From Hydractinia symbiolongicarpus (Eukaryota > Cnidaria > Hydrozoa > Anthoathecata > Hydractiniidae), in contig NC_079886.1 in the NCBI RefSeq assembly GCF_029227915.1, positions 22,234,501-22,298,500 on the forward strand: a DNA stretch of 64,000 bases, given 5' to 3'. Under the pieces are notes generated by a model that worked only from the letters and a program-made list of their open reading frames with translations, made no database searches and was not told the DNA's origin. Position numbers and translations under genes: made by a program. Of this stretch, positions 21,311 through 34,800 are shown one piece after another. The first letter of the stretch is position 1; each line of letters starts with the position of its first letter.

Positions 21311-21920
21311 TTGAACACGCACCTTCAGCGTGAATTGCTCTTTGATGCAGACATACCAGAATATCTACAAAATATCTACAAACTTAACATCCATCAAGCA
21401 TTAGTTTTTATGTCTAAGATAAAATCCGCTTCGTGCCCGTTAGCATTTGCTGACAGATTTTCCCTTATTCAACATAGGTATGACACAAGGTACTCGAAAG
21501 ATAACTTTGTTATACCAAAAACTACTCTGAAAGTGAGTAGCTATTCCATGAAAAATAGAGGACCACTATTGTGGAACAGAATTTTAGAAAATTTTAAAAT
21601 GAATATTGGTTTAGAACAATTTAAAAAGGTATCAAAAAGAATCTCATGCTCAAAACTGAAAATGATGTAGCCCAATTTTTTTAATCTTTTATCCTAGTTT
21701 AATTCAATATTTTTAAATTTTTAACACATTATAAGCCAACCTCGTTCCCAGGGCATTTTGCCTTGTTGATAAGTTGATAGCGGCGAAAAGTTGGCCACTC
21801 CGTAATAACGGGTCAGGGGGCACAAGACCCTGGGGACGAGGTTGATTATAAGCTGTAAATAGCTCAACCGCAGTCCATGTCTTCTACTTGCTCCGGCCAA
21901 TGTACTTATTCCTTTTTTAA
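21311..21920 (+). mobile_element. 3' fragment of a non-LTR retrotransposon (LINE)
   Basis: The frame 21311-21670 encodes the end of a reverse transcriptase ORF: HRYDTRYSKDNFVIPKTTLK and SYSMKNRGPLLWNRI are typical of carboxyl tails of CR1/Jockey-like elements. The upstream catalytic part is missing, so this is a 5'-truncated copy. The probable 3' UTR continues to about 21920, interrupted by a MITE at 21737-21844. Confidence 0.65.
21737..21844. mobile_element. 108-bp MITE with 9-bp target duplication
   Basis: Ends CAACCTCGTTCCCAGGG and its near-perfect inverse (CCCTGGGGACGAGGTTG) bound the element. ATTATAAGC occurs exactly at 21728-21736 and 21845-21853. A 9-bp duplication fits Mutator-like or Merlin-like transposases; the interior is non-coding. 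Solo or related ends of this family occur near 17572, 25206 and 59654-59766. Confidence 0.85.
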
Positions 21921-22842
21921 CGGCGAAATATATCTTATCTATCTAGAAACTGCAACAACACGTCTTTTCTTTTATAAGAACATGTTTTATAAAAATATCA
22001 GGTTGGGATTTTAAGTTAAAAACAACAAGTCTATTGTATAAAACGATAGATAAATAAGAATAACGACCAGCCTGGTTAGAATTTGAGTATTCTGATAAAA
22101 AAGCGTGTAGCGCATTTGTAATGTGGAAATTTATCCTGTTTACATGGAAAACGAAGTAGCGTTTTTGTATCCTACTGGCTGTTAAACAGTAGTTGTTAAG
22201 TATTCTGATAGTTTAGAGAAGTATTAAAAACTCAGTTTATAGACTTGAATTTTTCTTGTCCTCTTCGGGATAAACTCCGATAAAAGGGCACGTAAAAAAG
22301 CTGGAATTAAAGTTGATTTTAAATGAACAGAGTTTCGAAATTTGTCAAAATTATTCGGTTAAGGATTTTGCTTCTTACGGACATAGTGTGGAAAATTAAC
22401 CTTCGAAGCTTTTAAAATTGAAGAGAGTTTTTCGAGACAGCTTTTATGCAAAGTTTAATTATGTTTTGTAGCGAAGACACGCGTGTTTGTTGTTGTCATG
22501 AGAAAAATTACACACTCGCACAAAAAAACACAAAATAATTTTTTTTAACAATTTTTTATGTATAAATACATCTTTGTTTACATTTTACACAGCATTTTGT
22601 TACCATCTATCTAGAAAATAAAAAAGAAAATTCGTTAGTGCTGGAACTTCTTAATCATGTGTGATGTTTAACGTACACGGGTTTGTCAATGAAATTCTAA
22701 AATATAACGCCACAGTTGGTGGGCGTTGGTTAAGGGCGCACAAGGTACTGCCAGTTATATGTTATGTCAAGACATTGATTAGTAGTATAAAACTACACGC
22801 TAATACTCAGTTGTAGGAAGATATAACAGCCAATTAAAATGC

Positions 22843-24319
22843 TCACTTTTTATCTACTATATCTGGAAACGGCAGTCGAAATTTTCGGTCGTCTTTATCT
22901 TCTAAAATAAAAACGTTGAATGTGCAGGACCTTAACATCAGACGGTAAGAAATTGAATCCTGTCGCCTTTTGGGTAAAAATAAAACATTTGACGGAAGTT
23001 TAAGTAACAGCCTTGCCAACGACATTTTGGTAACAGCTCTGGAGGCGCAATTGAGGTTTTACTTACGGCATACGAAGCAGCATTGACCAGGGGGTTTATA
23101 TTTCTTTATACAGGTCGATACATCACGACAAGCTGGAATCTTTCTACAAACAGAGAATGTTCCAACCCATGTTCGAACGCATTGACACTGACGGCAAATC
23201 CCATCTTTTGTTTCAATTCTAAACATGGCACCGATGTTTACTCTTATACCGAATTGATTTGTGCAACCTGAAATGAAGTGAAATGATGTAATATTAAATA
23301 TATACAAGACATGAAATCGTGTACCGAGAAAACAAATTCTTATGCGATAGATTTTCAAATTACTTAATGTTAGTATGAACACCCTTATCTATTATGTGTC
23401 GTGTAAAATGCCTAAGATGACAACAAATAGTTTCAATTTTCACGATAAACTCACAAGGCTTAGTAAATTCTACAGAAAGTTGATGCCGCACTATTTTTAT
23501 CTCCGGAATTTATTAAGGAATTGCTATGTTTATTTCAGAAACTTCTGGGTGGGAGCAAGAATGGGTTTCAAAAATCTTACCACATGATGGGCAGCAGGAA
23601 GCGGATGGGTGAACAACACTGGTGCAGTAATCCCTTCTAGCACATGTTCTATCGCGACACCAATGTTTGTTAGAAGTTTGGCTTGAAGTTGGTTTTGTCA
23701 CTAAACACCAAATGATAAACTCTGGTACATGCTCATTTGGAATATACTTATGACGTGTGTCACGTGGTGTCGAGAATAGAAATATTTTTACCTGGAATAG
23801 TGACCACGCTGACCATGGAATCCTAAAATTACATAAGAATCTAAATACGATTTGATTTTGTTTTGCTATGACCTATGCTTATTAAGTTTTATAGGTAGTT
23901 AAGATTTTGGATCATCTAGTGAAAGTCAATCCAGACAAGCAAAACTGATCTTTTAGAAAATTGATGCTGCTTTTTTATTGGTAACTAGTATAACTCTGTG
24001 TTCTCCCCTTATTAATACCAAGGAGGGAGGACCCTCTTGTTATTAATAGGGATAAGGACCCTCAAAGTGCAATTAAAATATAAAAAAACTATCTGCGGGT
24101 TAATAATAAGCCTGACTTGTTCGTAAATTCGATTTTTTTATAGTTTCATGACAATAGCTTAGTGACAGAAAATAGCGACAGAATTTAGAGTAGCTCATAT
24201 TAATAAAATTATTTTGTCTCTCTACTTGCCTCATCATCTCTTTTTGCACCAAACAGCAAACCTGAGCTCCCCCACACCAAACATATACTTAATACAACCA
24301 AACTCTTATAAGCCGTCAT
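22843..24319 (-). CDS. Small secreted VWC-domain protein, paralog C (166 aa, 5 exons)
   Basis: Exons: 24230-24319, 23792-23822, 23581-23700, 23067-23267 and 22843-22901, phases 0-1-1-1. Exon 1 starts MTAYKSLVVLSICLVWGSSG, a signal peptide. Exon 2 encodes DSMVSVVTIP. Exon 3 is the half-VWC module (WCRDRTC ... SASCCPSC). Exon 4 is the ten-cysteine VWC domain (GCTNQFGIR ... CRQCQC ... GQCCFVC). Exon 5 gives KFRLPFPDIVDKK before TGA. Exons 2 and 3 have the same lengths as in paralog B (31 and 120 nt). The first intron appears to use a GC donor (GAG|GCAAGT), the only choice that keeps the frame. Coding length is 501 nt. Extracellular location is inferred; function unknown. Confidence 0.85.
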
Positions 24320-25822
24320 TGTTGTACAGCTCTTGTTTCTGCCTGATGTTTCTGTGGTCACTTTCAAACTGGTTAGAATTTACGAAAAATTAAAAAAAAA
24401 AGGATTAATTTATTTAAATTTATTATCAGATTTATTTTCTTCGTAATGAAAACACTTTTAGTCTCAACATGATGCTAATTAGTATATTGACACAACGCAC
24501 AGCTGATGCCGCCATATTAACTTTTCAGAATTTTTTTCTTTAATGCAAATATTTTTTGCAAACAGATCATAACTCGACACAAAATAACGATAGTTTGTAT
24601 TTGCATCATGATCGCATTTTCACACAATAACGCCTCAATTTTATTTTAAGAAAATCAAAAAGTTGAAACAATAATTAATCACCTAACACACCCCCCATTT
24701 TTATCTATTTGTTTAATAAGACAATTTCGTTTTTATCTTCAATATGAGTAGATAGAACAAGCACGCATCGTTTCCCCAATGCACTCTTGTAATACAGGAA
24801 GAATCTTTATAAAAAGCTCCTTGATTGAAAAGCACTTTTAAAATTTTTAGCTATGAGTTAGGCTCCACCAAAAAAGGTTTTTTGAAGATGAAAAAACATT
24901 CAAGCTGAATTTAAAAATATGATATATAGAATTGCCTAAGGAAATATATTCAATTTTAAAAATTGTTTTTGCCTTTAAACTCAATCCAAAGTATCAAAAA
25001 GTGTACTCTTTATTACTATAGCGTTTTAATCATTAGCTACGAAAATAAAGAATTGAGCAGCAGTAAAGTTGCCGTGTACGGGATTCACAGCATGGATCAT
25101 TTCTAGTTTGCTTTCACCTTGAAATATCTTAGGCGGTTTTCTCGTTGAGCAGCTTGTCCCCTCGTCCTTTTCGTTCCACTGCACGTGTTAGTTAGAAAGA
25201 GAAAAAGCCCTGGCAACGAGGTTGATAAATGTAAATCGTCTTTTTCTCCACAGAGAATTTTTTAATTTTTTTTTAAGTGCTAACGATAATCATGTTTCAT
25301 AGAAAAATGCGTCTACTGTTTCGTGGCGGCTTATTTACAAACAGACCACCCTTAATTCTCGCTTCAACATAAAAATAGCCTTAATCTCTGCGGTGTATAA
25401 CTTAGAAAAGTGGGGTGTTCATACCTTTTCGTATAGATAGCATGGAAAATAGGTTGTCGCAAAAAAGTACTACATAATATGGTTCGCAACTTGTCCACGA
25501 AATTTGAGCTTATGGTCAGAAAAGCTAACTTTATTGTCTTGTAAAGTAAATGACAAATTCATGTCCGATAGAGGAGCTTCAAGAAGTAGCTACAGTTGTA
25601 AATAGATGATCCTTTGTCTTGCACGTGCACAAAAAAATGCAGTAATAATTTAAAAATCTTTAATATATACTTAAACAAACCATATACATATATCTGCTAA
25701 TAAATAATTCGATGAAATAAAACGCAGCATGAAAAAACAAAATGGTGAAAAAAATTGAGTTCACTTGTGTCAAGCTGCGAGAGTAATACAATATAAAAAC
25801 AGGGGAAAATATTTTACAAGGT
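24320..25822. other. Intergenic DNA between paralog C and the zinc-finger gene
   Basis: No coding exon is supported. A solo copy of the CCCTGG..ACGAGGTTGA repeat end is at about 25206-25226. The 3' UTR and polyadenylation site of the zinc-finger gene should lie just below 25823; AATAAA-like strings are present near 25700-25720 (minus-strand TTATTT), but none is decisive. Confidence 0.4.
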
Positions 25823-28800
25823 TCAATTTTCCACACTTAAATTAGATTGTTGAATGTTTAGATCAGGTTCAGAAATAACAGGATGTTGATCCATCTGTGC
25901 GAATTCTCCTTCGTTATCAGGTTGCTGCGTCATATGTTGTTCTGGAACCAGTCCTGTAGGCGGTTGATGATGTTGTTGTGCGATTTGAATGTCGTGCAAA
26001 CCAATATCCTGCTGCTCATCTTGTTCTTGTTGCGCTGCTTGAATCTCCTGCATACTTTGTTGAATATCCTCATAACTCATTAAAATAACATTTCCAGACT
26101 CGTCCATGGGCGCACTTTCTATTGCAGCTTGAGTAAGTTGAGCCAAGGCCACATACGTCGCTTGATCGTCCATGTTTAGGGAAGTCATCGGCAACATGCT
26201 AGCAACTACCATATTTTGATCAGCTTCATCGGTACCTTCGATTTGTATAATTTGTGGCTGTTGCGACATATCATTATCACCACCGTGATGAAGATCAACC
26301 GTCTCTCCTTCTTCGAGCTCTCCTTCGGCTTTAACATCAACTTCAGACATACTTATATCGACGTCATCTGAAATAAAGATTAAGACCTTACAAAATAAAT
26401 CACCACTGTTTAACATGTCTCATTGTTTAACAATATAAAAACGGATGTGGAATGGACTGTTTTGTCCAATTTAGTGAATTCCACGAAAGTCGATGGAAAC
26501 AGTCGAATATTAATAAACAGTGTAATTCTAAAATAGGACGTGGATGGAGAGCAGCCTGCACTTTAGAACGGACGATATGATCTGTAACATCATTGCTTAC
26601 AATATTTCAATCATTCTTTAAATGCAGAGACTTTTGCAGATAGAATATTCTAGCCAATTTCTTGCCAAAGTTTATTTTTCGACACTATTGTTTCGCAAAA
26701 TATTTATTGTTCGCGAAAAAAAAATCGCAGCTAAGGATTGTCTATTTAGTTTCAGTTTTATGATAAAAAAATACGTTTTGAGTTTTCATCCTTGATTCGC
26801 TTTTGATGGTTCTCGACAGATAACGCTTTCGAAATTTTCTGACAGCGTTGAGTCGTGAAAGTTTATGTTCGCGAAAAGCAAAACTTTTGCGAATTTTTCT
26901 GTCCGCGAAATTTTCAGAATAAAACCCGTTGCACACTTAGTCGACAACTAACAAAGAAACAAAAATTTCGTTAGTACTCACTCCTGTGCGTATGTTTTAT
27001 TGCTTAACAATCGAAACACAGTGTACAAGGTAAATCGAACGCTAAAAATAACAAAAGGGTTTATGAAATCAAAAATCATACCATCAAGTGTGTTATCTCC
27101 TGCAGATTCATTATCTCCAGCATCGTCTTCACCACCTTCTCCATTATTTCCTTCGCCATCCTTTCCTCTCTTCTTCTTTTTCTTCTTCTTCCTCTTATTT
27201 TCATGACGCTCTAGATGTTTTTGCAGGTATATTTTCGACTTGAATTTTTTAGGACAGAAATGACAGACAAACTCGTCGCCACCATCTTTGCTCTGGTGGA
27301 CTTCTAAGTGCATTTGATAACGACGTTTGAATGAGAACGACTTCATGCATATGTCACACTGCCATGGTTTCTCTTTGTTGTGGATCGTCTCGTGTTCTGC
27401 CAGGTATGATTTATCTCGGAAGCTTCGCTTACAAACCTAAAAGAATTAGTTCAATTGTCTTCGTTCTTTTTTATACATAAAAGGAGGAAACATTCTCAAT
27501 TGTTGCTTAAAATCGCCATTGCGAAAGTTTATTTCCTTAAACTATGTTGAAATAAGCTATTTTGAAAGGTCAATTCTCGCAAATTTTTAGTGTTTCTGTT
27601 ACTTCTTTGCAAGATAAAACTTTTATATCACTTTCATCATTATTGTTTAAGGTTTTGGGTACTAATGTACGAAAATTTCCCGATTTAGCCTGACCGTTTT
27701 ATACAGATTTCTGATTTTTCCAGTTTTATCTGATCTTAACGTCAAAAATCCACTTACTTTGCATTGATGACGTTTATCGATATCTTGTTTCGTATGTACC
27801 ATCATGTGTTTCGCTAAGGTGTGTTTAAGCTTAAAGTTTTCGCCACAAACTTCGCATGTATGTGGACGAACATTCGAATGCGTTGCCATATGTGTGACAA
27901 GATTCGAACGATGGTTGAACGCTTTCCCACAAACAGAACAAACAGCATTTTTTATACCTTTAATGCATAAATAAAGAATTTCAAACACTAGTTGAGAAAT
28001 ATAAAGGTTTTTTGACATTTGATGCACTTTAGTTGCTAAAAAATGCGTTTAAATTGATAGAAAAGTTGCTTAACAGTTGCTTGGAGAATGTAACAGTTGC
28101 AGAAAATATTAAAAAACCCTACTAAAAATACCGAATTCACTCGCAATCGTTTTATGTGCCGTTAAATCTTTACATGATACACAGCAAAAAACTATTTGGT
28201 TAAGAAGCAGGTACATGAAAAACGTGTCCTATTACCTTGAGGAAAACAGAAAAACTGCCTTTGATTTGGTATATGTATTTTCAAAACCTTGACAAAAACA
28301 TAACTTTTTCTTATGTGCAATCATCTCATGTTGAATTATACCACTCAGTTGCTTGCCCAGCTTGCAAATTTCTGCTGTTGCTTACAAACTAGTGGCTTTA
28401 TATAAAAAATATGCGTAAACCACAATTGAACTAACCTTTGTGTATATTGACGTGCTGTTCTAAATGCGGCTTTTGGCGAAATCTTTTAAAGCAAAATTCG
28501 CACATCCACGGCTTTTCACCAGTATGTGATAACATGTGTCTCTGAACATTTCTTTTGGAAACAAAAGACTTCAGACAGATATCGCAATGAAATTTTGAGT
28601 TAGAATCGGGCCCAGCAACATTCTTCGTGTTGAGAGTATCAGCAGTTATCGTTGTTAGCGTTCTTCTGTTCGCACCAGCCTTCTCTTCATCCGTCCACTT
28701 TGTGGCTGTTATACCCGGGGCAGCATTTATAATTTGGGTCAGGATTTCAGCTTGAGCATTGATTTCTTCTGATTGGTTAGCATTTTTCGTGGCATCTATT

Positions 28801-31800
28801 TCTGCATTGTGATCAGTATTATTTTCGTTATCCTGCACTGCGTAATAAGCCACTGTGGAGGACTGCTCAGGAAAACTTTCCACCACATTCGGGGCTATTG
28901 TGACTTGTACAGAAGAAACATCAACAGAAACTGCTTGTGAAGGAGGAGGCAGTTGCACCTCCTCTTCGGTTCCTTGCAGAGGCTGTGGAGTTGGAACAGA
29001 GACAGTAACATCTTTTGCAGGAGACATGTTAATTGTCTGTGAAGCACTGACCTGAATAGAATAAGCATTATATTACGCAAGAGAAATTAGAAAGATTTTT
29101 TGTTTAATAATATTTAACTTTTGCCCAAACCAACAGACATTTTTGTGTGTAGAATTTTCCTATTTGTTAAGATAAGCAAAACTGAAACTTATTAAAAATA
29201 TAAACTTAATTTTTAACAACATACAACTTGTTTTCTTATCTCCTTCTCGACATTGGCATAGTATTCCTTCCAAAATGCTTGCAATGCACTTTCACAAGCT
29301 GCCATTAATCTTTCTTCTGGTTCCCACGAATCCCGCCATTTCACTTGATAATATCTTTTGCCATCCTGCAGAATATGGTTAAAAGCTTGTTTCAATGAAT
29401 ATATTGATGAATATCAAACTCTCTTTCCCTCTTTTAAAAATAAATACAAATTTTTTTTTAGATATTAAGGCTACTTTCTAAGGAAGAAGAAGAAAAAAAT
29501 GCTATGTTTGTATTTGCTAGTAAGTTGCTGGCAGTTGCATCCTCCAAGGAATACAAACTTAAGAATAAGCCTTTTATTGAAGAACTTTTAAGGAAAATTT
29601 TAATTATTCTGAACGATTATTTTCAAAATAAATATCCAGTTTTAAATTTTCTATTGCATCAGGATGACCATCAACTTTCCAACACAAAATATCCTGTTTT
29701 GTGGAAGCATTGCTTTATATTTTGTAATGGGAAGAGAAAACTTATAGCTAAATTCCTTCAAACATGGTGCTATAAATGTAAATCCTATAAATGTAAAAAT
29801 TGTAGTGCCAATGTGATAAACTAAGATAAGGTGAATTTGTGCAAGTTGCATTTATTGATTTGAACAAATGTTAATAAACTGCCACCACTGCTTTTTGCTT
29901 CAGCATAACTTTAGTAAAAACAAACACGTTTTTAAAATTATCCTATCCAGTTCTGTTTAATTCTCTATTTTCTGATTATAGAATAAGTAATTAACTAATA
30001 CACCAAATTGCTTTGTTTTTAAGAAGGTTTTAATAAAAAGAAGCTCAAAAGAATGGTAGCCACAAATTATTTTTTAAATATATTCTCTTTTTTTGGAGTC
30101 CAAATATGAGGGAAAAAAAGGAGGTATATACGGTGGAAAGTATATAGGATTTCTGCATCTCAACATAAAAATAAATAATATTGGCTAGAATAAAAAGGTC
30201 TTATGGCAAAATTTTAAAAAAACTTTGAAATAGTAGGAGCAAATGAGGTTAGCTTTTGCTCATTTTTCAGCGAGATGCTGCTTCAAAATAACTTTTATGG
30301 CCAAAATCTTAAATTTGGTTTGTTGAACATTTATACATGGCTAAAAAACGTGACGATATATTCATCCTAATTATATATGTGAAAACATACAGAAAATAAA
30401 TATTCCTTAGATACGAAGTATTTAGAAGAGAAAAGGTTCAAAAGGAGGCCTACAAACCAGACATTACTTCCAAACCCGGGTTTTTGATTCTGAAGTAAGC
30501 TTGCTGCAACCAAAAAAAAGTTCGTAAAATTTAGGTTCTGCTGTAATTTTCTGAAACAATGCTAAGCACAACCATTGTTGCTGCCATTAAGTTAGCCTCG
30601 ACGGCAAAACAAAAATCACGACGGCAAAATTTTGCTGTTGTGGAAGATTTTAACGACGGCAAAACTAACTAATCAAATTTATTGGGGAGACTGGACATGT
30701 CCGTATATCTTGTTTCTAACTTTCGTTGGACAAAGCATCCAATAGATTTCCGTCTTGGTCGGACACCCCCCACTTTCAGATCTCAGAATCATTGAATAAT
30801 CCTGGTCCTTTAAATCCACAAGCAAGCTTATTCATAGCCAACCTGGTCATCCTAGCTAATTCATTGACTTCTGGCTTAGTTAAAAGAACTATACATAGAC
30901 ATGAATCTCTTTTGCCTTGCCCCTTCGTCGTTGGTAACCAGGTCTTACACAACCCATGCTAGCATGGAAAACGGACGTTAAGCCGAGAATGATGATGATG
31001 ATGATGACACAAGAAATCCAGCCATGCGGTTCTTAACTAATGCGAGGTGAACGCTGAAAGAGCACGGATGAAGCAAGTCCGCAAAACTGCACTTACGGGC
31101 ATGGATTTAATTGTAGATAATTTTCTCATTTCACAAAAACAATTGGAAACCATAGCAGGTCTGAATTTAATGGATTTTTTTCTTTATGCTACAAGTGTTG
31201 TTCCAACAATTTTGAAAACGAAACCATCGTGCGGTAATTTTTTTTTCTGTATTATGAAAATGACAGTATTAGTCATGCATACTATTTCGGACATGTAGAA
31301 AAGGATGTTAAGATTAAGAGAGTCGCTCAAAAGCTCAAATGAGCTCTGAGCTGATACCCTTCCTTATCAGAATTTGATGAAATATTATAATATTTGAAGC
31401 TTAAGTTTAAACAAATGAAGTGATTGATCTACCAATATTATACTGACAAACAAATAAATAATTCTAGACAAAACCTAGCCGTATCAGTCAGGGAAAACCG
31501 CCAAATTTGGGATCTCAGAATTGTGGGAATTTGTCAAAACAACGCCCTGTCAGTGGATAAGAATTAACTAATACACTTTATTTTCTTTTAGATCCAGAAA
31601 ATAAATTTCTTGGTGAGGAAGTGTTATATTAAATGTTCTATATTCAGTAATATACGAATAATGATGTTCCGCAAGGGGTATTATACAGAACCAAATCAAA
31701 GTTATTTATTTATTTTCCATCAGATAGTATGAATACAATAAAAATAATAAAACATTATTCAAGCAAGCTTATCAAAATTACCTAATGAAGGGATAACCAC

Positions 31801-34800
31801 CACGAAGCAAAAGCTTATAAAATGTCATAGATACCTGGAAAAACATCACATGGGACAAAACCACAAAACAACACAGGCTCAAGACAAACATTTAGGCAAA
31901 GTAATCACAGGGATAAATTTTAATTTAGAGGGACTGTCAAAAACTTATTGTCCAACAACATAAAGCAGCAACTGACATGTGTTTAGGAGCGGTTTACTCA
32001 GACTGCCAACTTAAGCAAAAAAGTTCAAGTTTGTGCCTTGATGCATCTTGATACATATGGGTATTTTTGGTTTATCAATATTTTGTTTGTCTAAGGTAGG
32101 GTGTGTCAACAAAGTGGTGTCCAGAGTACGACAGACTGTGGCCATATTCCTGTATGGTGAAAAATTCAATTTAAAAAAATAATAATAAAAATAATAATAA
32201 TAATAAATATTTAAAGTGGCTAGTCCAGAAAATCACAAAAACCTATAGTTAGTGGATTGTTTCCACCGGGGGCCACTAGAACAAAAAAAACAACAAAAAA
32301 TGATAAACTGCCTTAGACTACCTCAGCTCAATAGTAACATAATCTGTGAAAATTGAAAAGAAAAAGAATAAAAAACAAAAATTAAAAAGTTAAAAAGTGA
32401 TCTCCATTAGAATTTGCCAAATACATTAGAGATGGAAGTCTTAAACGAAAGCAGACTTCCATCACAGGTCACTTGGTCTGGAAGATTATTCCAAACTTTT
32501 GCAGCTCTAAATGGAAATGCTTTTTTTTGTTAAATTCTGTGTTGACCAAGGAAAGTGTGAACTTGTTTTTTGAAGCTCCTCTTCTTTGATGATTATGACA
32601 GTTTTTTGTCAAAAGGAATTTTGAGCGCATGTTATCAGGAGCAATGTGATTCATGGCTTTGAAAACTAATATGGCATCGTTTTTGATGAGTAAATTATTC
32701 ATTGAATATTTCCTCTCTTCCCAAGAAAGGTACGGACACATTTAAATCGTTTTTCTAGTTTTCCCAATCTACTTTGGGTGGCACAAGCCCATGCCGGGGA
32801 GCAGTAGTTGAAATATGGCATGACAAGTGCATTATTTAAAAGGTTTTTGTGTGAGGTGTTAAACAGGATGCAATGGTTCTAATTTTAGAATATTTAATTA
32901 GTATTTTTCTATTTCTGTCATTAATGTGCTCTTCCCATTGCATTTTTTGATCAAATGTTACCCCAAGATATTTAACTTTTTCGCTCCTCTTCAAAGGAAT
33001 ACCCATATAGTTGATAGTTTTGTTCTCAACTTTCTTTAACTGGCTGTGGTTGCCGAAAAAGATTGTTTCAGTTTTGTCCGTATTAATAGTCATTTTGTTA
33101 TTTGTGCGAAATTTCTAACTCGACCCGGGAGACAAGGGTATCCAAGTTTTTATGGGACGAAATAATTATTGTATCATCTGCATATAGATTGGTGGTAGTT
33201 TATATTGATGGTAGATTTTAAGTCCTCAATATACAAAAGAAAGAGCAGGAGTCCCAACACAGATCCCTGTGGCACCCCAAAAGCGTCTTCATGAAGCAGA
33301 TCTCAGGGGTCCCAGGGCAAAAACACAGATTTTATTTATGATTTTATGCCAATTTACACCCTATTTGTATGCTATTTTACTTCTAATTTCATGCCATTTT
33401 TTATGAAAATTTAGCTAATTTATGCCAATGCCTAAATTTGATAACTGCATGGTTCAATGGTCCTTACCAATTTCTCACAGATTTGACAAATCTCCTAAAA
33501 AAACTGGATAACCCTTGGAAAACTGGTTAAACACATAAAAAGTGCTTTGAATTTGTTTTCACAGTCTATACTGTTACCACCATTGCTAAACAATGCGTTA
33601 AATCAATCAAGTCTAAGGGTTTCCCTCTTAAATTTGTTTCTGGTTTTATCAACTATCTGCAAAGCTTGTAACATTTCTGCCTTTGTTACTAAATTTTCTT
33701 AGCTTAGGAATAAACTGCCTTGACTTAACTTGCCATCTTTGGAACTAGTTGTAATTGTCCTCTGGTTGATAAGATCTTTTTTTGACCCAGATGCATGACA
33801 CTTTGCATGTGATTTTAATTGAGATAACCCACTGTTGTCAATTTTGAATGCTTTAACACAAATTTTACATTAAGCTAAAAATTTATCATTTTTAACAAAA
33901 CTGAGCCAAGGATAGATTTTTCCCCACTCTGGACGGTGTTTAATCAACACTATTGTAATTACTAACCTTAAAAAAAGTTGTTCTACTCTCTTCTTGACTT
34001 AAACAATTGCTACAAACTCTGGGAAATGTCATAAGAATAATAAATGATGAGTAAAGAGCAAACAAAATTAAAAACAACTGCATAAACAAAATTTTGGAGA
34101 ACACGTACAAAAATTATGATTTTTTATGCCAACAAATCAATTTTATGCTACAGTACAGTCTGAATGTAATCTACCGCGAACGCAAAACTCACATGAATAG
34201 TTGCACAGAACAATAACATTGTGATAGCTTTTTTAAGAAAATAATTGCCTCGCTGATAAACAATGACCCCACGCAATCGATTGTTTAATCGCAAAAAAAG
34301 TTTAAAAGTTTAAAAACGAGAAGCGGTGATAGAAATGTTTTTTAAGATCGCATTTTAAAAGTTTATAAACAAAAAGCGGCGATAGAAATGTTTAAGATCG
34401 CATTTTAAGTTTAAAAAAGAGAAGCGGCAATAGGAATGTTTTTTAAGATCACATTTTAAAAGTTTATAAACGAAAAGCGGCGATAGAAATGTTTTTAAGA
34501 ACACATTTTAAAAGTTTAAAAACGAAAAAGCAGCAATAGAAATGTTTTTTAAGATCGCATTTTAAAAGTTTAAATTTTTTAGAAAAAATTGCTCATTTTA
34601 TGATTTTTTATGATTTTATCCCAGCTGGGACCCTGAGATCTGATTCTGTGTTGTTTACAAGAGTCAGCTGCATTCGGCCCGTTAAGTAGGACTCGAATCA
34701 GTCAAAGGCAGCATCTCTGATGCCAAAACACCATGGTTTTTTTAACAAAATTTTATGATCAACAGTGTCAAAAGCTTTTTTAAGGTCAATGAGCACAGCA

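Noticed and set aside
29504-29824. 106-codon plus-strand frame in the zinc-finger gene intron
   Set aside because: AT-driven composition, no recognised domain and no splice context.
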